Notes: generated by a model not told the origin, from the sequence alone. 59,357 nucleotides of DNA from CAYVOX01 sp964453035 (GCA_964453035.1 CAYVOX010000003.1:1-59357); one strand, 5' to 3'; numbered from the stretch's first letter, positions 9,191 through 18,065 are shown. Translations and numbers: made by a program.

Positions 9191-10060
9191 ATGGCTGCTG
9201 TTATTTCCATGAAGTCCCTGTTGGAAAGCGGCGTGCATTTTGGCCACCGCACCAACAAGTGGAATCCCGGCATGAAGCCCTACATCTTCACCGAACGCAA
9301 CGGGATCCACATTATCGACCTGCAACAAACCGTCAAAGCGCTCAACACTGCCTACAACCTGGTGCGCGACGTGGCCGCCAAGGGCGGCAATGTGCTGTTT
9401 ATCGGCACCAAGCGCCAGGCACAGGAGACCATCAAAGAAGAAGCCACGCGCTGCGGCATGCCCTACGTCACCGAGCGCTGGATGGGCGGCATGATTACCA
9501 ACTGGTCAACCATTTTCAAGCGTATCACCGAGTTGGAACGCCTTGAAAAATTGCGCGATACCGGCGAGATTAACCGCCTGACCAAAAAAGAAGGCCTGCT
9601 CATCGGTCGTGAGATCACCCGCCTCGAGCTGCGCCTGAGCGGCGTGCGCATGCTCAAGACTGTGCCGGATCTGGTATTTGTGGTGGATGTGATGCGCGAA
9701 GCCACCGCCGTGCACGAAGCCAACCTCAAGGGCATTCCGGTGATTGCGCTGGTGGATACCAACTGCGATCCGGGTGGCGTTGATTACGTGGTGCCATCCA
9801 ACGATGACGCCATCCGCGCCATCAAGCTGCTGGTTGGAAAGATCGCCGATGCCGTTCAGGAAGGCAAGGCCATGCGCAAGGACGATGTGGTTGAAGAACC
9901 CACCTTTGAAGCCTCGCAATCTCCGGTTGCCCGCCCGGCAGCCCCCGTGGTGCGCGCCCGCGTGGAAGAAGAATCAACCCTGGAAGATAAAGACCTGCTG
10001 GGTGAATCTACCCTGGCAAAATTGGGCGGCGCAAAGCCGGCTGAAGAAGAATCTAAATAA
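9191..10060 (+). CDS. rpsB: 30S ribosomal protein S2
   Basis: Small-subunit ribosomal protein S2, 289 residues. The family start (ISMKSLLESGVHFGHRTNKW) and the core segments FIGTKRQAQETIKEEA, RWMGGMITNW and IPVIALVDTNCDP are intact. It is longer than the 241 residues of E. coli S2 because of an acidic, probably disordered C-terminal tail of about 60 residues (from about 228). The AAGGAG ribosome-binding site lies 12 bases before the ATG, which is rather far. tsf follows after 17 bases, the usual rpsB-tsf operon. Confidence 0.97.
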   Translation: MAAVISMKSLLESGVHFGHRTNKWNPGMKPYIFTERNGIHIIDLQQTVKALNTAYNLVRDVAAKGGNVLFIGTKRQAQETIKEEATRCGMPYVTERWMGGMITNWSTIFKRITELERLEKLRDTGEINRLTKKEGLLIGREITRLELRLSGVRMLKTVPDLVFVVDVMREATAVHEANLKGIPVIALVDTNCDPGGVDYVVPSNDDAIRAIKLLVGKIADAVQEGKAMRKDDVVEEPTFEASQSPVARPAAPVVRARVEEESTLEDKDLLGESTLAKLGGAKPAEEESK

Positions 10061-10077
10061 GGCAAGGATAATTGAGC

Positions 10078-10689
10078 ATGGCAACAATCACGACTGATAT
10101 GATTAAGCAACTGCGAGAAACCACCGGCGCCGGCGTGCTGGATTGCCGCAAAGCCCTGGAGCAGTCTGAAGGTGACCTGAAGAAAGCGATTGACTTCCTG
10201 CGCGAAAAAGGCCTGGCGATGGCTGCCAAGCGCGCGGAACGCAAAGCCTCGGAAGGCGTTGTGGAACTCTACTCGCACGGTAACGGGCGGGTGGGCGTGA
10301 TGGTGGAAGTGAACTGCGAAACCGATTTTGTCGGCCGCTCAGAATCCTTCCGTAACTTTGCTCACGAACTGGCGCTACAAATTGCTGCCTCTGCCCCCAC
10401 CTACATCCGCGAAGAGGATATCCCCGCCGACGTGCTGGAGCACGAAGGACAAATTGCTGCGGCCAAGGCGCGCGAAGATGGCAAGCCCGAAGGCGTGATT
10501 CCACGCATCGTTGAGGGTTCGCTCAACAAATTCAAAGACGAAAACGTGCTGCTGCGCCAGGTTTACATCCGCGATGAAACCATCACCATCCAGAAGCTGC
10601 TCAACCAGACGATTGCTGCGCTGAACGAGAATATCATCATCCGGCGGTTCACCCGCTGGGCGTTAGGCGAAAAAACTGAAGTTGAATAG
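10078..10689 (+). CDS. tsf: Elongation factor Ts (short form)
   Basis: Nucleotide-exchange factor for EF-Tu. It starts with MATITTDMIKQLRETTGAGV and carries the UBA-like N-terminal domain, then the TDFV signature in VNCETDFVGRSESF. At 203 residues it is the short form, as in Thermus, lacking the second half of the core found in the 283-residue E. coli protein. I take the ATG at 10078, nine bases after AAGGA, instead of the TTG two codons upstream. It is co-transcribed with rpsB and ends in a GNRA-capped terminator. Confidence 0.96.
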   Translation: MATITTDMIKQLRETTGAGVLDCRKALEQSEGDLKKAIDFLREKGLAMAAKRAERKASEGVVELYSHGNGRVGVMVEVNCETDFVGRSESFRNFAHELALQIAASAPTYIREEDIPADVLEHEGQIAAAKAREDGKPEGVIPRIVEGSLNKFKDENVLLRQVYIRDETITIQKLLNQTIAALNENIIIRRFTRWALGEKTEVE

Positions 10690-10695
10690 TCTCAC

Positions 10696-10721
10696 AGGCC
10701 AACCGAAAGGTTGGCCTTTTT
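10696..10721 (+). terminator. Terminator of rpsB-tsf
   Basis: AGGCCAACC-GAAA-GGTTGGCCT followed by Ts: a perfect 9-bp stem with a GNRA tetraloop. Confidence 0.92.
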
Positions 10722-10772
10722 ATGCCGTCAGGTTCACAAAGTTACAGCAAGCACATTCCAGAAGGAGGCCGT

Positions 10773-11501
10773 ATGGAAGGACTGAAGTACCACCGGATTT
10801 TGCTCAAACTGAGTGGAGAGGCACTCTCCACCCCGCAGGGCAGCGGCATTGATCCCCAGGCTGCCAACCACATTGCCCAGACGGTGCGCGACGTGCGCGA
10901 GATGGGCGTGGATGTGGCGATTGTGATTGGTGCGGGCAACCTGTGGCGCGGCAAGGTGGGCCTGGAGTTAGGCATGGACCGCGCGACGGCAGACTACATG
11001 GGCATGATTGCCACGGTGATGAACGCCCTGGCGCTGATGGATGCGCTGGAATCGATCGGCGTGGTGACGCGGGTGCAAACCGCCGTGGAGATGCAATCGG
11101 TGGCTGAGCCCTACATTCGGCGGCGGGCCATCCGCCACCTGGAAAAAGGCCGCGTGGTCATCTTTGGCGGCGGCACGGGCAACCCATATTTCTCAACCGA
11201 TACCGCCGCGGCGCTGCGCGCCATGGAAATTGGCGCGGAAGTGCTGATCAAAGCCACCAAGGTGGACGGCATTTACGACAGTGATCCCAAACTCAACAAG
11301 GATGCGGTTAAGTTCGAGCGGATCACCTTTCACGATGCGCTGGTGCGCCGCCTGGAAGTGATGGACAGCACCGCCTTCTCGCTGTGCATGGAAAACAAGC
11401 TGCCCATCCTGGTGCTGAACCTGTGGGATAACAGCGGTTTGCGCCGCGCCCTGCTGGGCGAAAAAGTGGGCACAATTGTGGATTCCGGTCAGGTGCCGTA
11501 G
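10773..11501 (+). CDS. pyrH: Uridylate kinase (UMP kinase)
   Basis: Bacterial hexameric UMP kinase of the amino-acid-kinase fold, phosphorylating UMP to UDP in pyrimidine synthesis. It is 242 residues long. The motifs are HRILLKLSGEAL (ATP site) near the N-terminus, VIGAGNLWRG, the DRATADYMGMIATVMNALAL helix, GGTGNPYFSTDTAAALRA and KATKVDGIYDSDP. I chose the ATG at 10773 because AAGGAGG lies four bases upstream; an in-frame start 51 bases further up would sit on the tsf terminator. The usual partner frr is not downstream here; an FHA protein with its own promoter follows. Confidence 0.96.
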   Translation: MEGLKYHRILLKLSGEALSTPQGSGIDPQAANHIAQTVRDVREMGVDVAIVIGAGNLWRGKVGLELGMDRATADYMGMIATVMNALALMDALESIGVVTRVQTAVEMQSVAEPYIRRRAIRHLEKGRVVIFGGGTGNPYFSTDTAAALRAMEIGAEVLIKATKVDGIYDSDPKLNKDAVKFERITFHDALVRRLEVMDSTAFSLCMENKLPILVLNLWDNSGLRRALLGEKVGTIVDSGQVP

Positions 11502-11537
11502 AAGCGCTCAATTTCAAACCAGCGAAGAATAAACCAT

Positions 11538-11565
11538 GCCCGGTTCAAACCCGGGCGTTTTCTTT
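11538..11565 (+). terminator. Terminator of pyrH
   Basis: GCCCGG (11538-11543) / CCGGGC (11551-11556) with the 7-nt loop TTCAAAC, then GTTTTCTTT. Confidence 0.8.
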
Positions 11566-11575
11566 AGCGGGGTGC

Positions 11576-11604
11576 TTGCACTTTGCCTACCTAAAAGCTA
11601 TACT
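11576..11604 (+). promoter_or_regulatory. Promoter of the FHA gene
   Basis: TTGCAC (11576-11581), 17-bp spacer, TATACT (11599-11604): a near-consensus housekeeping promoter. Confidence 0.75.
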
Positions 11605-11663
11605 TATTTCATCGTAATGGTCAGGGGGGATTCATACTTCAGAGCAAAAAAAGGAGTGCTAAT

Positions 11664-13385
11664 ATGAGCCTGCGATTTGCACTGGATGTTGCGCAACTGG
11701 CCGGGATTGCCAGTATGCTCCAGACTGAGAAGAGCGTCATTTCTCCCCTCAATTTTTCTCAGATCGCTGTGCTGACCTCTGCGCAACTGGCCCAGTTGCG
11801 CGAGGCAGGCGTGATGGGCGAGGGCGAAAAAATCCGCGAGGATGTGATGCCGGCGCTGGATGCGCTTTCCAGCGCCAGGGCTTACGCCCGCGTGCACCTT
11901 TCCGCGCCGGGACAGTACCAGGATTATGCCATGTACTTTGGCGCGCCGCTTGAAGGTGATGCCTCGATCAGCTCCACCCCCCAGGGATTGGAGATTGAAT
12001 TTCCGGCCAACCCGGCGGGCTTTATGGATCTGCTGGAGGGCTTGACGGGCAACTTTGCGCACCTCAACCAGGAGTGGGAGGTTGCTCTGCCCCCATTTGA
12101 GGCGCTGTCGCTGGCTGTGCTGATGGACCAGCGACGGCGGGCCGTGCTGAAAGCGATTGCCGAGGATAAACCGGCGCTACCGGCTCCCTCTGACCCGGCT
12201 GCGCTGGCGGAGGCGGTCAACAAGTCGGTGGATATGCCGCAATGGCTGGTTTCCGTGGTGAAGAACCTGGCTGGCCTGGCGCTGCCAGTTTCAGCGGCGC
12301 AATTGCAGCCGGCTTTACAGGCGCTGGTGGGCAAAGGCCTGGCCTGGCAGGATAAAACCCAGGTGTTTCCATCCCAGCCGGTGTTGATGCTGGCGGACCG
12401 CATGCTGCTGGTGAGCAACGTCATTTCGCTGGATGCCGCCCACGCCAACGAACAGGGCGCGGTGGCGGCGCAGCACTGCATGTGCCTGCAATCGGGCCTG
12501 GCGGATGTGCTGCACCTTGAGCTTGCCGACGGCCAACTGCACATGCGCTGCATCTCCTCCGCGCAGATGGTGGACATGTTGGAAGACTACCTCAGCAATG
12601 CTGATGCCGTCCCTCCCATTCCACTGGTTCCACGCGAGTTTTACCTTTCCGTTGTGGCCGGAGCCGGGGTAGGTCAGGCCTTCCCGCTGAGCGAAGAGGT
12701 GGTGATGGGGCGCGGGCAGGATTGCGATATTCATCTTCTGGATGTGAAAGCCTCGCGCCGTCATGCCAGTATTAAAAAGGTGGAGCAAGGATTTGAACTG
12801 ACCGATCTGGGCAGCACCAACGGCACCTTCCTGAATGGCGAATTTGTCGCCACCACCCTCAAGCTGAAAGAAGGCGACCTCATCATGGTGGGGGAGACGC
12901 AGCTCAAGGTGATGGCGGGAACGCCTCCGGAGCGGCTGCCCGAGACCGAGGCAACGGTTTACGCTGCCGGAGTGATGCCCCAACCGCCCGCTCCCGAACC
13001 CGAGCCGCTGCCGGAAACCCCTGCGCAACCCCCGGTTGCGGTTGAGCCCATCCCGCCACTTGAACCTATCCCTGCGTTGCAGCCCGTGCCGCCTGCTGAA
13101 CCTGTGCTGCCGTTGCCGAGTGTTGAACCGTTACCCGAGCCCGTGCAGCCTGAAGTGCCGGTGGTTCCGGAGATCCCGTTTGAACCGATTGTTCCGCCCC
13201 CGCCGGAAGCGCCTATGCCCCAGTTGCCGCAGGAAAAGACCCAGCCCCCGCCGGCAGGTGAGGGCTTGATGCCGCCGCCAGCCTGGGGTCCGCCGGCTGT
13301 GGAAGTGAAGCGCTGCCCGAATTGCGCCAGCGAAGTGGCGCCGGAAGCCCGCTTCTGTGGCGTTTGTGGCTCTAAATTGTTGTAA
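11664..13385 (+). CDS. FHA-domain protein with C-terminal zinc ribbon
   Basis: A 573-residue cytoplasmic protein without signal peptide or membrane segment. Residues 1-330 are an unassigned mainly helical region. An FHA phosphothreonine-binding domain spans about 333-418, with GRGQDCDIHL, ASRRHASI and LGSTNGTFLNG (the conserved G-R, S-x-x-H and N-G). A proline/glutamate-rich linker fills about 420-545, and a zinc ribbon (CPNC...CGVCG) ends the protein. FHA proteins read Ser/Thr-kinase phosphorylation, but no kinase is in the window, so the partner is unknown. AAGGAG lies seven bases before the ATG. The next gene starts two bases after its stop, so they are probably co-transcribed. Confidence 0.85.
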   Translation: MSLRFALDVAQLAGIASMLQTEKSVISPLNFSQIAVLTSAQLAQLREAGVMGEGEKIREDVMPALDALSSARAYARVHLSAPGQYQDYAMYFGAPLEGDASISSTPQGLEIEFPANPAGFMDLLEGLTGNFAHLNQEWEVALPPFEALSLAVLMDQRRRAVLKAIAEDKPALPAPSDPAALAEAVNKSVDMPQWLVSVVKNLAGLALPVSAAQLQPALQALVGKGLAWQDKTQVFPSQPVLMLADRMLLVSNVISLDAAHANEQGAVAAQHCMCLQSGLADVLHLELADGQLHMRCISSAQMVDMLEDYLSNADAVPPIPLVPREFYLSVVAGAGVGQAFPLSEEVVMGRGQDCDIHLLDVKASRRHASIKKVEQGFELTDLGSTNGTFLNGEFVATTLKLKEGDLIMVGETQLKVMAGTPPERLPETEATVYAAGVMPQPPAPEPEPLPETPAQPPVAVEPIPPLEPIPALQPVPPAEPVLPLPSVEPLPEPVQPEVPVVPEIPFEPIVPPPPEAPMPQLPQEKTQPPPAGEGLMPPPAWGPPAVEVKRCPNCASEVAPEARFCGVCGSKLL

Positions 13386-13387
13386 GC

Positions 13388-13783
13388 ATGACGTTGAAAA
13401 CCAGCCTTTTTCACGCTGCAGCCCTGGCAGCCATTAACCTGGGCAGTATTTTGCTGGCTTTTACCCTATACGCGCTCATCCAGCAGCCGGGCAACCAGCT
13501 GTTGATTCAGGGCGGGCTGGCGGCGGTGTTTTCCATCTCCGCGTATGCCGCCTGGGCCTGGCTGCTGGATAAACTTGCCCTGGATGCATGGCAATTGAAT
13601 GACCGGCGGGCGAACCTGATAGCTTACCTGCTGGCCTTTTTTGTTTTTGCTCTGTTGTTTGTGCCGCTGCATTACGCTGCGCTGGGATACCTGACCGGGG
13701 TGGAGAACATCCTGGTGAGTTGGGCGTTCATGGCGCCGGTGAACGCGGCGGCGCTGTGGGCAGCGGGAAGATTGCTGCGCTAA
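13388..13783 (+). CDS. Small four-helix membrane protein, unknown function
   Basis: A 131-residue hydrophobic protein with four predicted membrane helices (about 8-30, 38-58, 72-94 and 106-127) and a short charged loop (LNDRRAN) in the middle. I recognise no family. It starts two bases after the stop of the FHA gene with no separate ribosome-binding site, so translational coupling is likely. It converges on the redoxin gene, with 23 bases between the stops. Confidence 0.65.
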   Translation: MTLKTSLFHAAALAAINLGSILLAFTLYALIQQPGNQLLIQGGLAAVFSISAYAAWAWLLDKLALDAWQLNDRRANLIAYLLAFFVFALLFVPLHYAALGYLTGVENILVSWAFMAPVNAAALWAAGRLLR

Positions 13784-13806
13784 TCCAGTTTTTGCCTGCG
13801 GCCTGT

Positions 13807-14271
13807 TCAGCCGGCAGCCAGTTGCTCCAGCATCCGCAGCGGCTCACGGTTATCCGGTTCTTCGATCAGCGAGGACGCATAATGGGCATAGATGATGATA
13901 CCAGCGCGGTTGACCAGGAAGACGGTCGGCGTGCCAAGCACCAGCAGCTTCTTCACCTGGAAATATTGCGCTGCCACCTTTGAGCCCTTATCGCTCAAAA
14001 TGGGGTAAGGCGTTTGGTGCGCAAGAAGATATTGCTGGATCATTCTGGGTCCGTTGGGCACCATCACCAGCACTTCGGTGTTTAATGCTTTGAATTGGGG
14101 ATAGTCATGGCGCAACTGCGCCATATGATTGGTGCAGTGCGGTCAGGCAAAGCCAATATTGAAGACCAGCAGCACATTTTGCGAAGCAGTCATTTGGGAC
14201 AGGGTGTGAGTCACACCGTGACCGTCGGACAGGCTAAAATTGGGGGCGGAATCGCCCACGCTCAATTGCAT
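13807..14271 (-). CDS. Redoxin-family selenoprotein candidate with UxxC motif (in-frame UGA at codon 43)
   Basis: AhpC/TSA-redoxin-like thioredoxin-fold protein, 154 residues if the UGA at 14145-14143 is read as selenocysteine. The two halves are in the same frame. The first gives VGDSAPNFSLSDGHG and LLVFNIGFA; the UGA then falls exactly on the catalytic cysteine position, followed by PHC (U43-P-H-C46); the second half gives the fold's remainder including the cis-proline loop GTPTVFLV (P115). Eighteen bases after the UGA begins a perfect 7-bp hairpin, ATGGCGC-AGTT-GCGCCAT, the size and place of a bacterial SECIS. The start is ATG at 14271 with AGGAG six bases upstream. The final stop is also TGA, with no hairpin close behind seen. 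It lies 62 bases downstream of the TIR-WD40 gene on the same strand with no obvious promoter between. The alternative is a pseudogene with a nonsense codon. Confidence 0.85.
14106..14125 (-). promoter_or_regulatory. SECIS-like hairpin
   Basis: On the minus strand the perfect stem ATGGCGC / GCGCCAT (7 bp, plus one U-G pair at the base) encloses loop AGUU, with a G in second position. The loop begins 25 nt after the UGA, inside the window typical of bacterial SECIS elements. It lies within the coding sequence, as bacterial SECIS elements do. Confidence 0.75.
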
Positions 14272-14333
14272 TGTTAGCTCCTGTTCATTTTTCTCGCCGT
14301 CACTTTTTTGCGCAATACCGCGATTTGTGAGCG

Positions 14334-17300
14334 CTAGGGTTTGAGGAGATCCGCGCAGGTATCGCGGTAGGGGGCATCTCCGAGGTAAAGCGCCCATTCT
14401 TTTTCGGAGAGCTTGCGCGGCATGATACCACACAGGCTGCGGGTGACGTCGTTGATGTTAACATACCATTGTTTGATGGTATTGTTGTCGGAGACAAGGA
14501 TGCGTTCTCCGGTACTATTCCAGGCGAATTCCTTTCCGGCGACGGAGAATATTTCCACACCGGTGACTGAATTCCAGATGCGAACCGCTCCATCATTGCA
14601 GGACTGGCCGGGATTGGGTGAAACGTAGCAATCCAGGGTGGCGATGGAGGTATCATCCACGCTCCAGGCCGCTTTTTGTAAGGAGGTTTTTACGACGGTG
14701 GTGGAATTTCCAGTTTCGTACATGGATAACATGGTGCCGCTTCTCTGTGGAATACGCAGGGTGGTGAGTATCTTGCCGGTGGCAGCATCCCAAATACTGA
14801 TATCGCCGGATTCGCCAACGGAGAGAAAACGGTCGCCTTTTTTGCTCCAGGATACAAAGGGGGTGTTGATGAGCGTTTGAGATAAAGTGACCGGATGGGT
14901 GGGGGAGAAGATATCCACCAGCATGGTTGTGGACTGGGTGCACTTTTTATTTTCATATTTGCTGCAGGGGATGACAAAAAAACGGTTGCGATCGGGTTGC
15001 AGCGAGGTGGATAAACTATCTAGCTCTTTAATCAGTTTGCCATTCGAGGCATCGTAAATGGGGCGCTCGTAGTGATCCCCGTAATTAATGGAAACCTGAA
15101 AGAAATGGCTGTTAGGGATCCAGTCCAGGTTACCAGTGGCTTTTTCAACATTAATTTCAGCCACGCGCTTGCCTGAATCCAGGTCGTAAAGCTCAACTGT
15201 GGCGATGGACTGGTTGGTGTTTTTGTCTTTGACGGTGGTGATAGAAATAGCCCTGGTGAAGTCGGGGCTCCAAGGAAGTTCGGCGAATGTCTCTATTTGA
15301 GAGAGGGTGAAGAGTTCCTTCCAGGTATCGACGCTCCAGACGTGAATCTTATCATCCTGGGTGTATGCAAACAATTTTTTACTATCCGGACTCCATGATA
15401 TGTCAAGGATCGGATTTTTATCCGAATACATGAAGAGCGCTTTTCCGGTTGTAACACTCCAGATAATTAAATTTTTTGAATTTTCGATGGTGAGGAGCTT
15501 CTGTTCATCAGGGCTAAGAATAAAATCTCGGGCGAACCTATCGGTAAACCCGCCGAAAGCCATTAGCTGGGAGCCATCCCTGGCATCCCAAAGGTTAACC
15601 TCGTAGGTTTTGCAGGTGGTCCCTGAAAGCTCTTTGCAGCCGAAAGTGATCAGCCGGGTGCCATCTGAATTCCACTTCACAAATTCAGCTTTTTGAAGGT
15701 ATGGGGTAAGGGATAATGACACTTGACCGTTTTGCAAATCCCAGATGGTGATGGTCTTTGAATCTGAACGCATGACCAACCGGGTATGGTCGGGACTCCA
15801 GGCGGGATAGGGTTCCTTCCATACGAGGGTTTCGCTCAAAGGTATTGGAGGGCTGCCTGTTTCTGAAAATTCACCGGTGGGTTTAAACTGCCAGAAGCGC
15901 GACTCGCCATCCTTGCTGGTGCTGAGGATGGTGGAGCCGTCCTTGCCCCAGACGGCGCTCTGGATAAGGTCGGAATGCCCGGCGAGGGTGAAGAGATGCG
16001 CGCCAGAGACGGCATCCCAGATCTTGATGACATCGCCTTCTTCGCGCAGGGTTGGGGTGGGGTCATGGTAGAAGCTGAGAATGCGCTGTTTATCCTGGCT
16101 CCACACATAGGAATCCGGGCCAATGATGGCCCAGCGGGATTCTCCGGAAGCCACATCCCACAGGCGCAGGCTGTTGGAGGTGCAAATGGCGCTACGGCCC
16201 GGGTTGGAGATATTATCGCATCCGGAGGATAAAATCTGGGTATCATCCTGCATCCAGGTAAAGGACCAGGTTGAATTCTTTAAATCGGTCTTGAACGTCT
16301 GGAGCAAATTTCCGGAGAGGGCATCCCATATTTTGAGTGACATTTTTGCGCAGAACGTGGGATTGTTGTTCTCTCCGAGTCCGTCGCACCCGAGAACCAG
16401 CAGGCGAGGGGAATTATCGGCCCATGTTACCCTGTGCATGAAGTAGGTGTTGGGGATGATTGTCTTGAGTTTATTGCCGGTAGCGGTATCCCAGATGATG
16501 AGTTTATCCCGGTTCCAGGTTTCGCATTTATCGGATGAGCAGGATATGGTGTAGAGCAGGGATTCGTCCGGGTTAAAATAGCCATAAACGCCTTCCACCT
16601 GAAAAACCGGTTTACCGGTCGAGACCTCAACCACCTGCATCTGGCGCGCATCGGAAGGGATCGCAATGAGTTTGAAGCGGAGATTGGGGTAATCGCTCCA
16701 CAGGGTGGTGGGGGCTGAGACCTGCTGCCCGGTTGCGGGGCTCCAATAGGAGATGGTTTGATTGGATGCGGAAGCGCGGGCCTGGGTGATATCTTCAGTT
16801 GGGCGCCAGCGCAGGTCGAGCAGTTTTGAGTCGATCCGGTCGATGCCGAGGAGGCGAGACTGGTGAACCCAACTTGTGAACCAGGGGTACGCTTCAACCT
16901 TGCGCAAGGCTTCAAAGGCTTGAAGGGTGTTCTTTGACTGGCCGGCTTCAATGGCAAGCAGACCGGCAAGCTCCCAATTGCTGCGGGTGAGACTGTTCTC
17001 GGATTGGGCCGCCAGTTGGCGGGAGAGGGCGGTTTTGGCCTGGTCAACCGCCACCGCTTCAGCCGTGGCGCGCATATTGGTCTCCGACCGGGCGACATCG
17101 CGCTGGTTGAGGAATAAGACGCTCAACACAAGCGCAATAATCAAACCGATGCCCACCGTCCACAGGAACAGGCGCTGGCGGCGGGCGGCTTTTTGCTCAA
17201 GGGCGCGCTCGGAGGCCTGGCGGCGCGTCTCTTCCTGGCGGCTGGCGGTGATGTAGCGAGTTTGCAGCAGGTTGGGCTGGGGGTCTTTGCCGGCAGCCTC

Positions 17301-17912
17301 CATCTGGCGGCGCTCGGCTTCCTCCAGCTGGGCGCCGCGCAGCAGGAAGGAAGGATCGGGCTTGTCTTCCCACAGGAGCGCGCTGGATTGAAGGCGGGTG
17401 TGGTAGGTGACCCATTCCCAATCGGTCTGGATTTCGCGGCTGAGCTTTTCCAGGGCCTGCTCAAACTGGGGCAGACCCGGCAGGGCCACTTCGTGATCCT
17501 CCGGCTTATCTGATTCTCCAGCGGGGTTGACCTCGATGCGAAAGATGCGGTCGCGCTGGAAGATGGACCAGTTGATTTTGCGCAGGTCGGGAACAAATTC
17601 GCCGACAGCTTCAGGGCTGAGGTTATCAACGATGACAGGGATGATGCGCTTATTGTTGCGCAACGCCGTGTTGATTTCATCCTTGCAGACCGAGGAGGTG
17701 ATGGAGGTTTTGCTGATGATAAAGAGGAAGGTGTGCGAATCCTGGATGGCCTTCTCGATGGTTTTCCACCACGGCACGCCGCTGGGAATGCGGTCCCAGT
17801 CAATCCAGATGTTGAGCCCACTTTTTTCAAGAGAATTCTTAATGAGACGGGCGAAGGCAATATCTTTGCGGGAATAGGAGATAAAAATATCAGGGAGGGA
17901 TTTTTGTTCCAT
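14334..17912 (-). CDS. TIR domain - transmembrane - WD40-repeat protein
   Basis: A protein of about 1192 residues. The TIR domain fills about 1-135: DIFISYSRKD at 8-17, then SSVCKDE with C76 and E79, the C-x-x-E arrangement that holds the catalytic glutamate in TIR NADases. A basic and coiled region follows, then one membrane helix (about 248-268, FLWTVGIGLIIALVLSVLFL), a helical stretch, and many degenerate WD40 repeats (recurring IWD, LWD and WSPD boxes) to the end. The topology suggests a cytoplasmic TIR and an external WD40 sensor, or a membrane-tethered effector. Such TIR-WD40 proteins are common in multicellular and filamentous bacteria; immune or death roles are plausible, not shown. 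I use the ATG at 17912 because the TIR fold begins there; an ATG at 17996 has a better GGGAG site but adds 28 atypical residues. The base composition looks more AT-rich than its neighbours. Confidence 0.85.
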   Translation of the reverse strand: MEQKSLPDIFISYSRKDIAFARLIKNSLEKSGLNIWIDWDRIPSGVPWWKTIEKAIQDSHTFLFIISKTSITSSVCKDEINTALRNNKRIIPVIVDNLSPEAVGEFVPDLRKINWSIFQRDRIFRIEVNPAGESDKPEDHEVALPGLPQFEQALEKLSREIQTDWEWVTYHTRLQSSALLWEDKPDPSFLLRGAQLEEAERRQMEAAGKDPQPNLLQTRYITASRQEETRRQASERALEQKAARRQRLFLWTVGIGLIIALVLSVLFLNQRDVARSETNMRATAEAVAVDQAKTALSRQLAAQSENSLTRSNWELAGLLAIEAGQSKNTLQAFEALRKVEAYPWFTSWVHQSRLLGIDRIDSKLLDLRWRPTEDITQARASASNQTISYWSPATGQQVSAPTTLWSDYPNLRFKLIAIPSDARQMQVVEVSTGKPVFQVEGVYGYFNPDESLLYTISCSSDKCETWNRDKLIIWDTATGNKLKTIIPNTYFMHRVTWADNSPRLLVLGCDGLGENNNPTFCAKMSLKIWDALSGNLLQTFKTDLKNSTWSFTWMQDDTQILSSGCDNISNPGRSAICTSNSLRLWDVASGESRWAIIGPDSYVWSQDKQRILSFYHDPTPTLREEGDVIKIWDAVSGAHLFTLAGHSDLIQSAVWGKDGSTILSTSKDGESRFWQFKPTGEFSETGSPPIPLSETLVWKEPYPAWSPDHTRLVMRSDSKTITIWDLQNGQVSLSLTPYLQKAEFVKWNSDGTRLITFGCKELSGTTCKTYEVNLWDARDGSQLMAFGGFTDRFARDFILSPDEQKLLTIENSKNLIIWSVTTGKALFMYSDKNPILDISWSPDSKKLFAYTQDDKIHVWSVDTWKELFTLSQIETFAELPWSPDFTRAISITTVKDKNTNQSIATVELYDLDSGKRVAEINVEKATGNLDWIPNSHFFQVSINYGDHYERPIYDASNGKLIKELDSLSTSLQPDRNRFFVIPCSKYENKKCTQSTTMLVDIFSPTHPVTLSQTLINTPFVSWSKKGDRFLSVGESGDISIWDAATGKILTTLRIPQRSGTMLSMYETGNSTTVVKTSLQKAAWSVDDTSIATLDCYVSPNPGQSCNDGAVRIWNSVTGVEIFSVAGKEFAWNSTGERILVSDNNTIKQWYVNINDVTRSLCGIMPRKLSEKEWALYLGDAPYRDTCADLLKP

Positions 17913-18031
17913 GCGGGGCTGCCTTGGGAGGGGATAATAGGGTTGATTGTAGCAGAAAAATGGATGCGGGCATTGCAGGTTTGCTATGGCATTCATTCTT
18001 CACTCCCTGGTGGAAAGAATCGCCGCGCACC

Positions 18032-18059
18032 TTGACAGCGAGGACGTTTTTGGGATAAT
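18032..18059 (+). promoter_or_regulatory. Promoter of the pheST T-box transcript
   Basis: TTGACA (18032-18037), 16-bp spacer, GATAAT (18054-18059). Confidence 0.75.
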
Positions 18060-18065
18060 ATGAGA

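Noticed and set aside
11538..11556. tRNA T-arm-like hairpin (loop TTCAAAC) after pyrH
   Set aside because: No acceptor, D or anticodon arm around it; position and T-run fit a terminator.
11502..11663. frr (ribosome recycling factor), expected after pyrH
   Set aside because: No Frr-like sequence here; a terminator and a new promoter occupy the space.
13807..14271. Reading the redoxin as a pseudogene with a nonsense codon
   Set aside because: The stop is UGA exactly at the catalytic Cys position, the rest is intact, and a SECIS-like hairpin follows; selenocysteine explains all of it.
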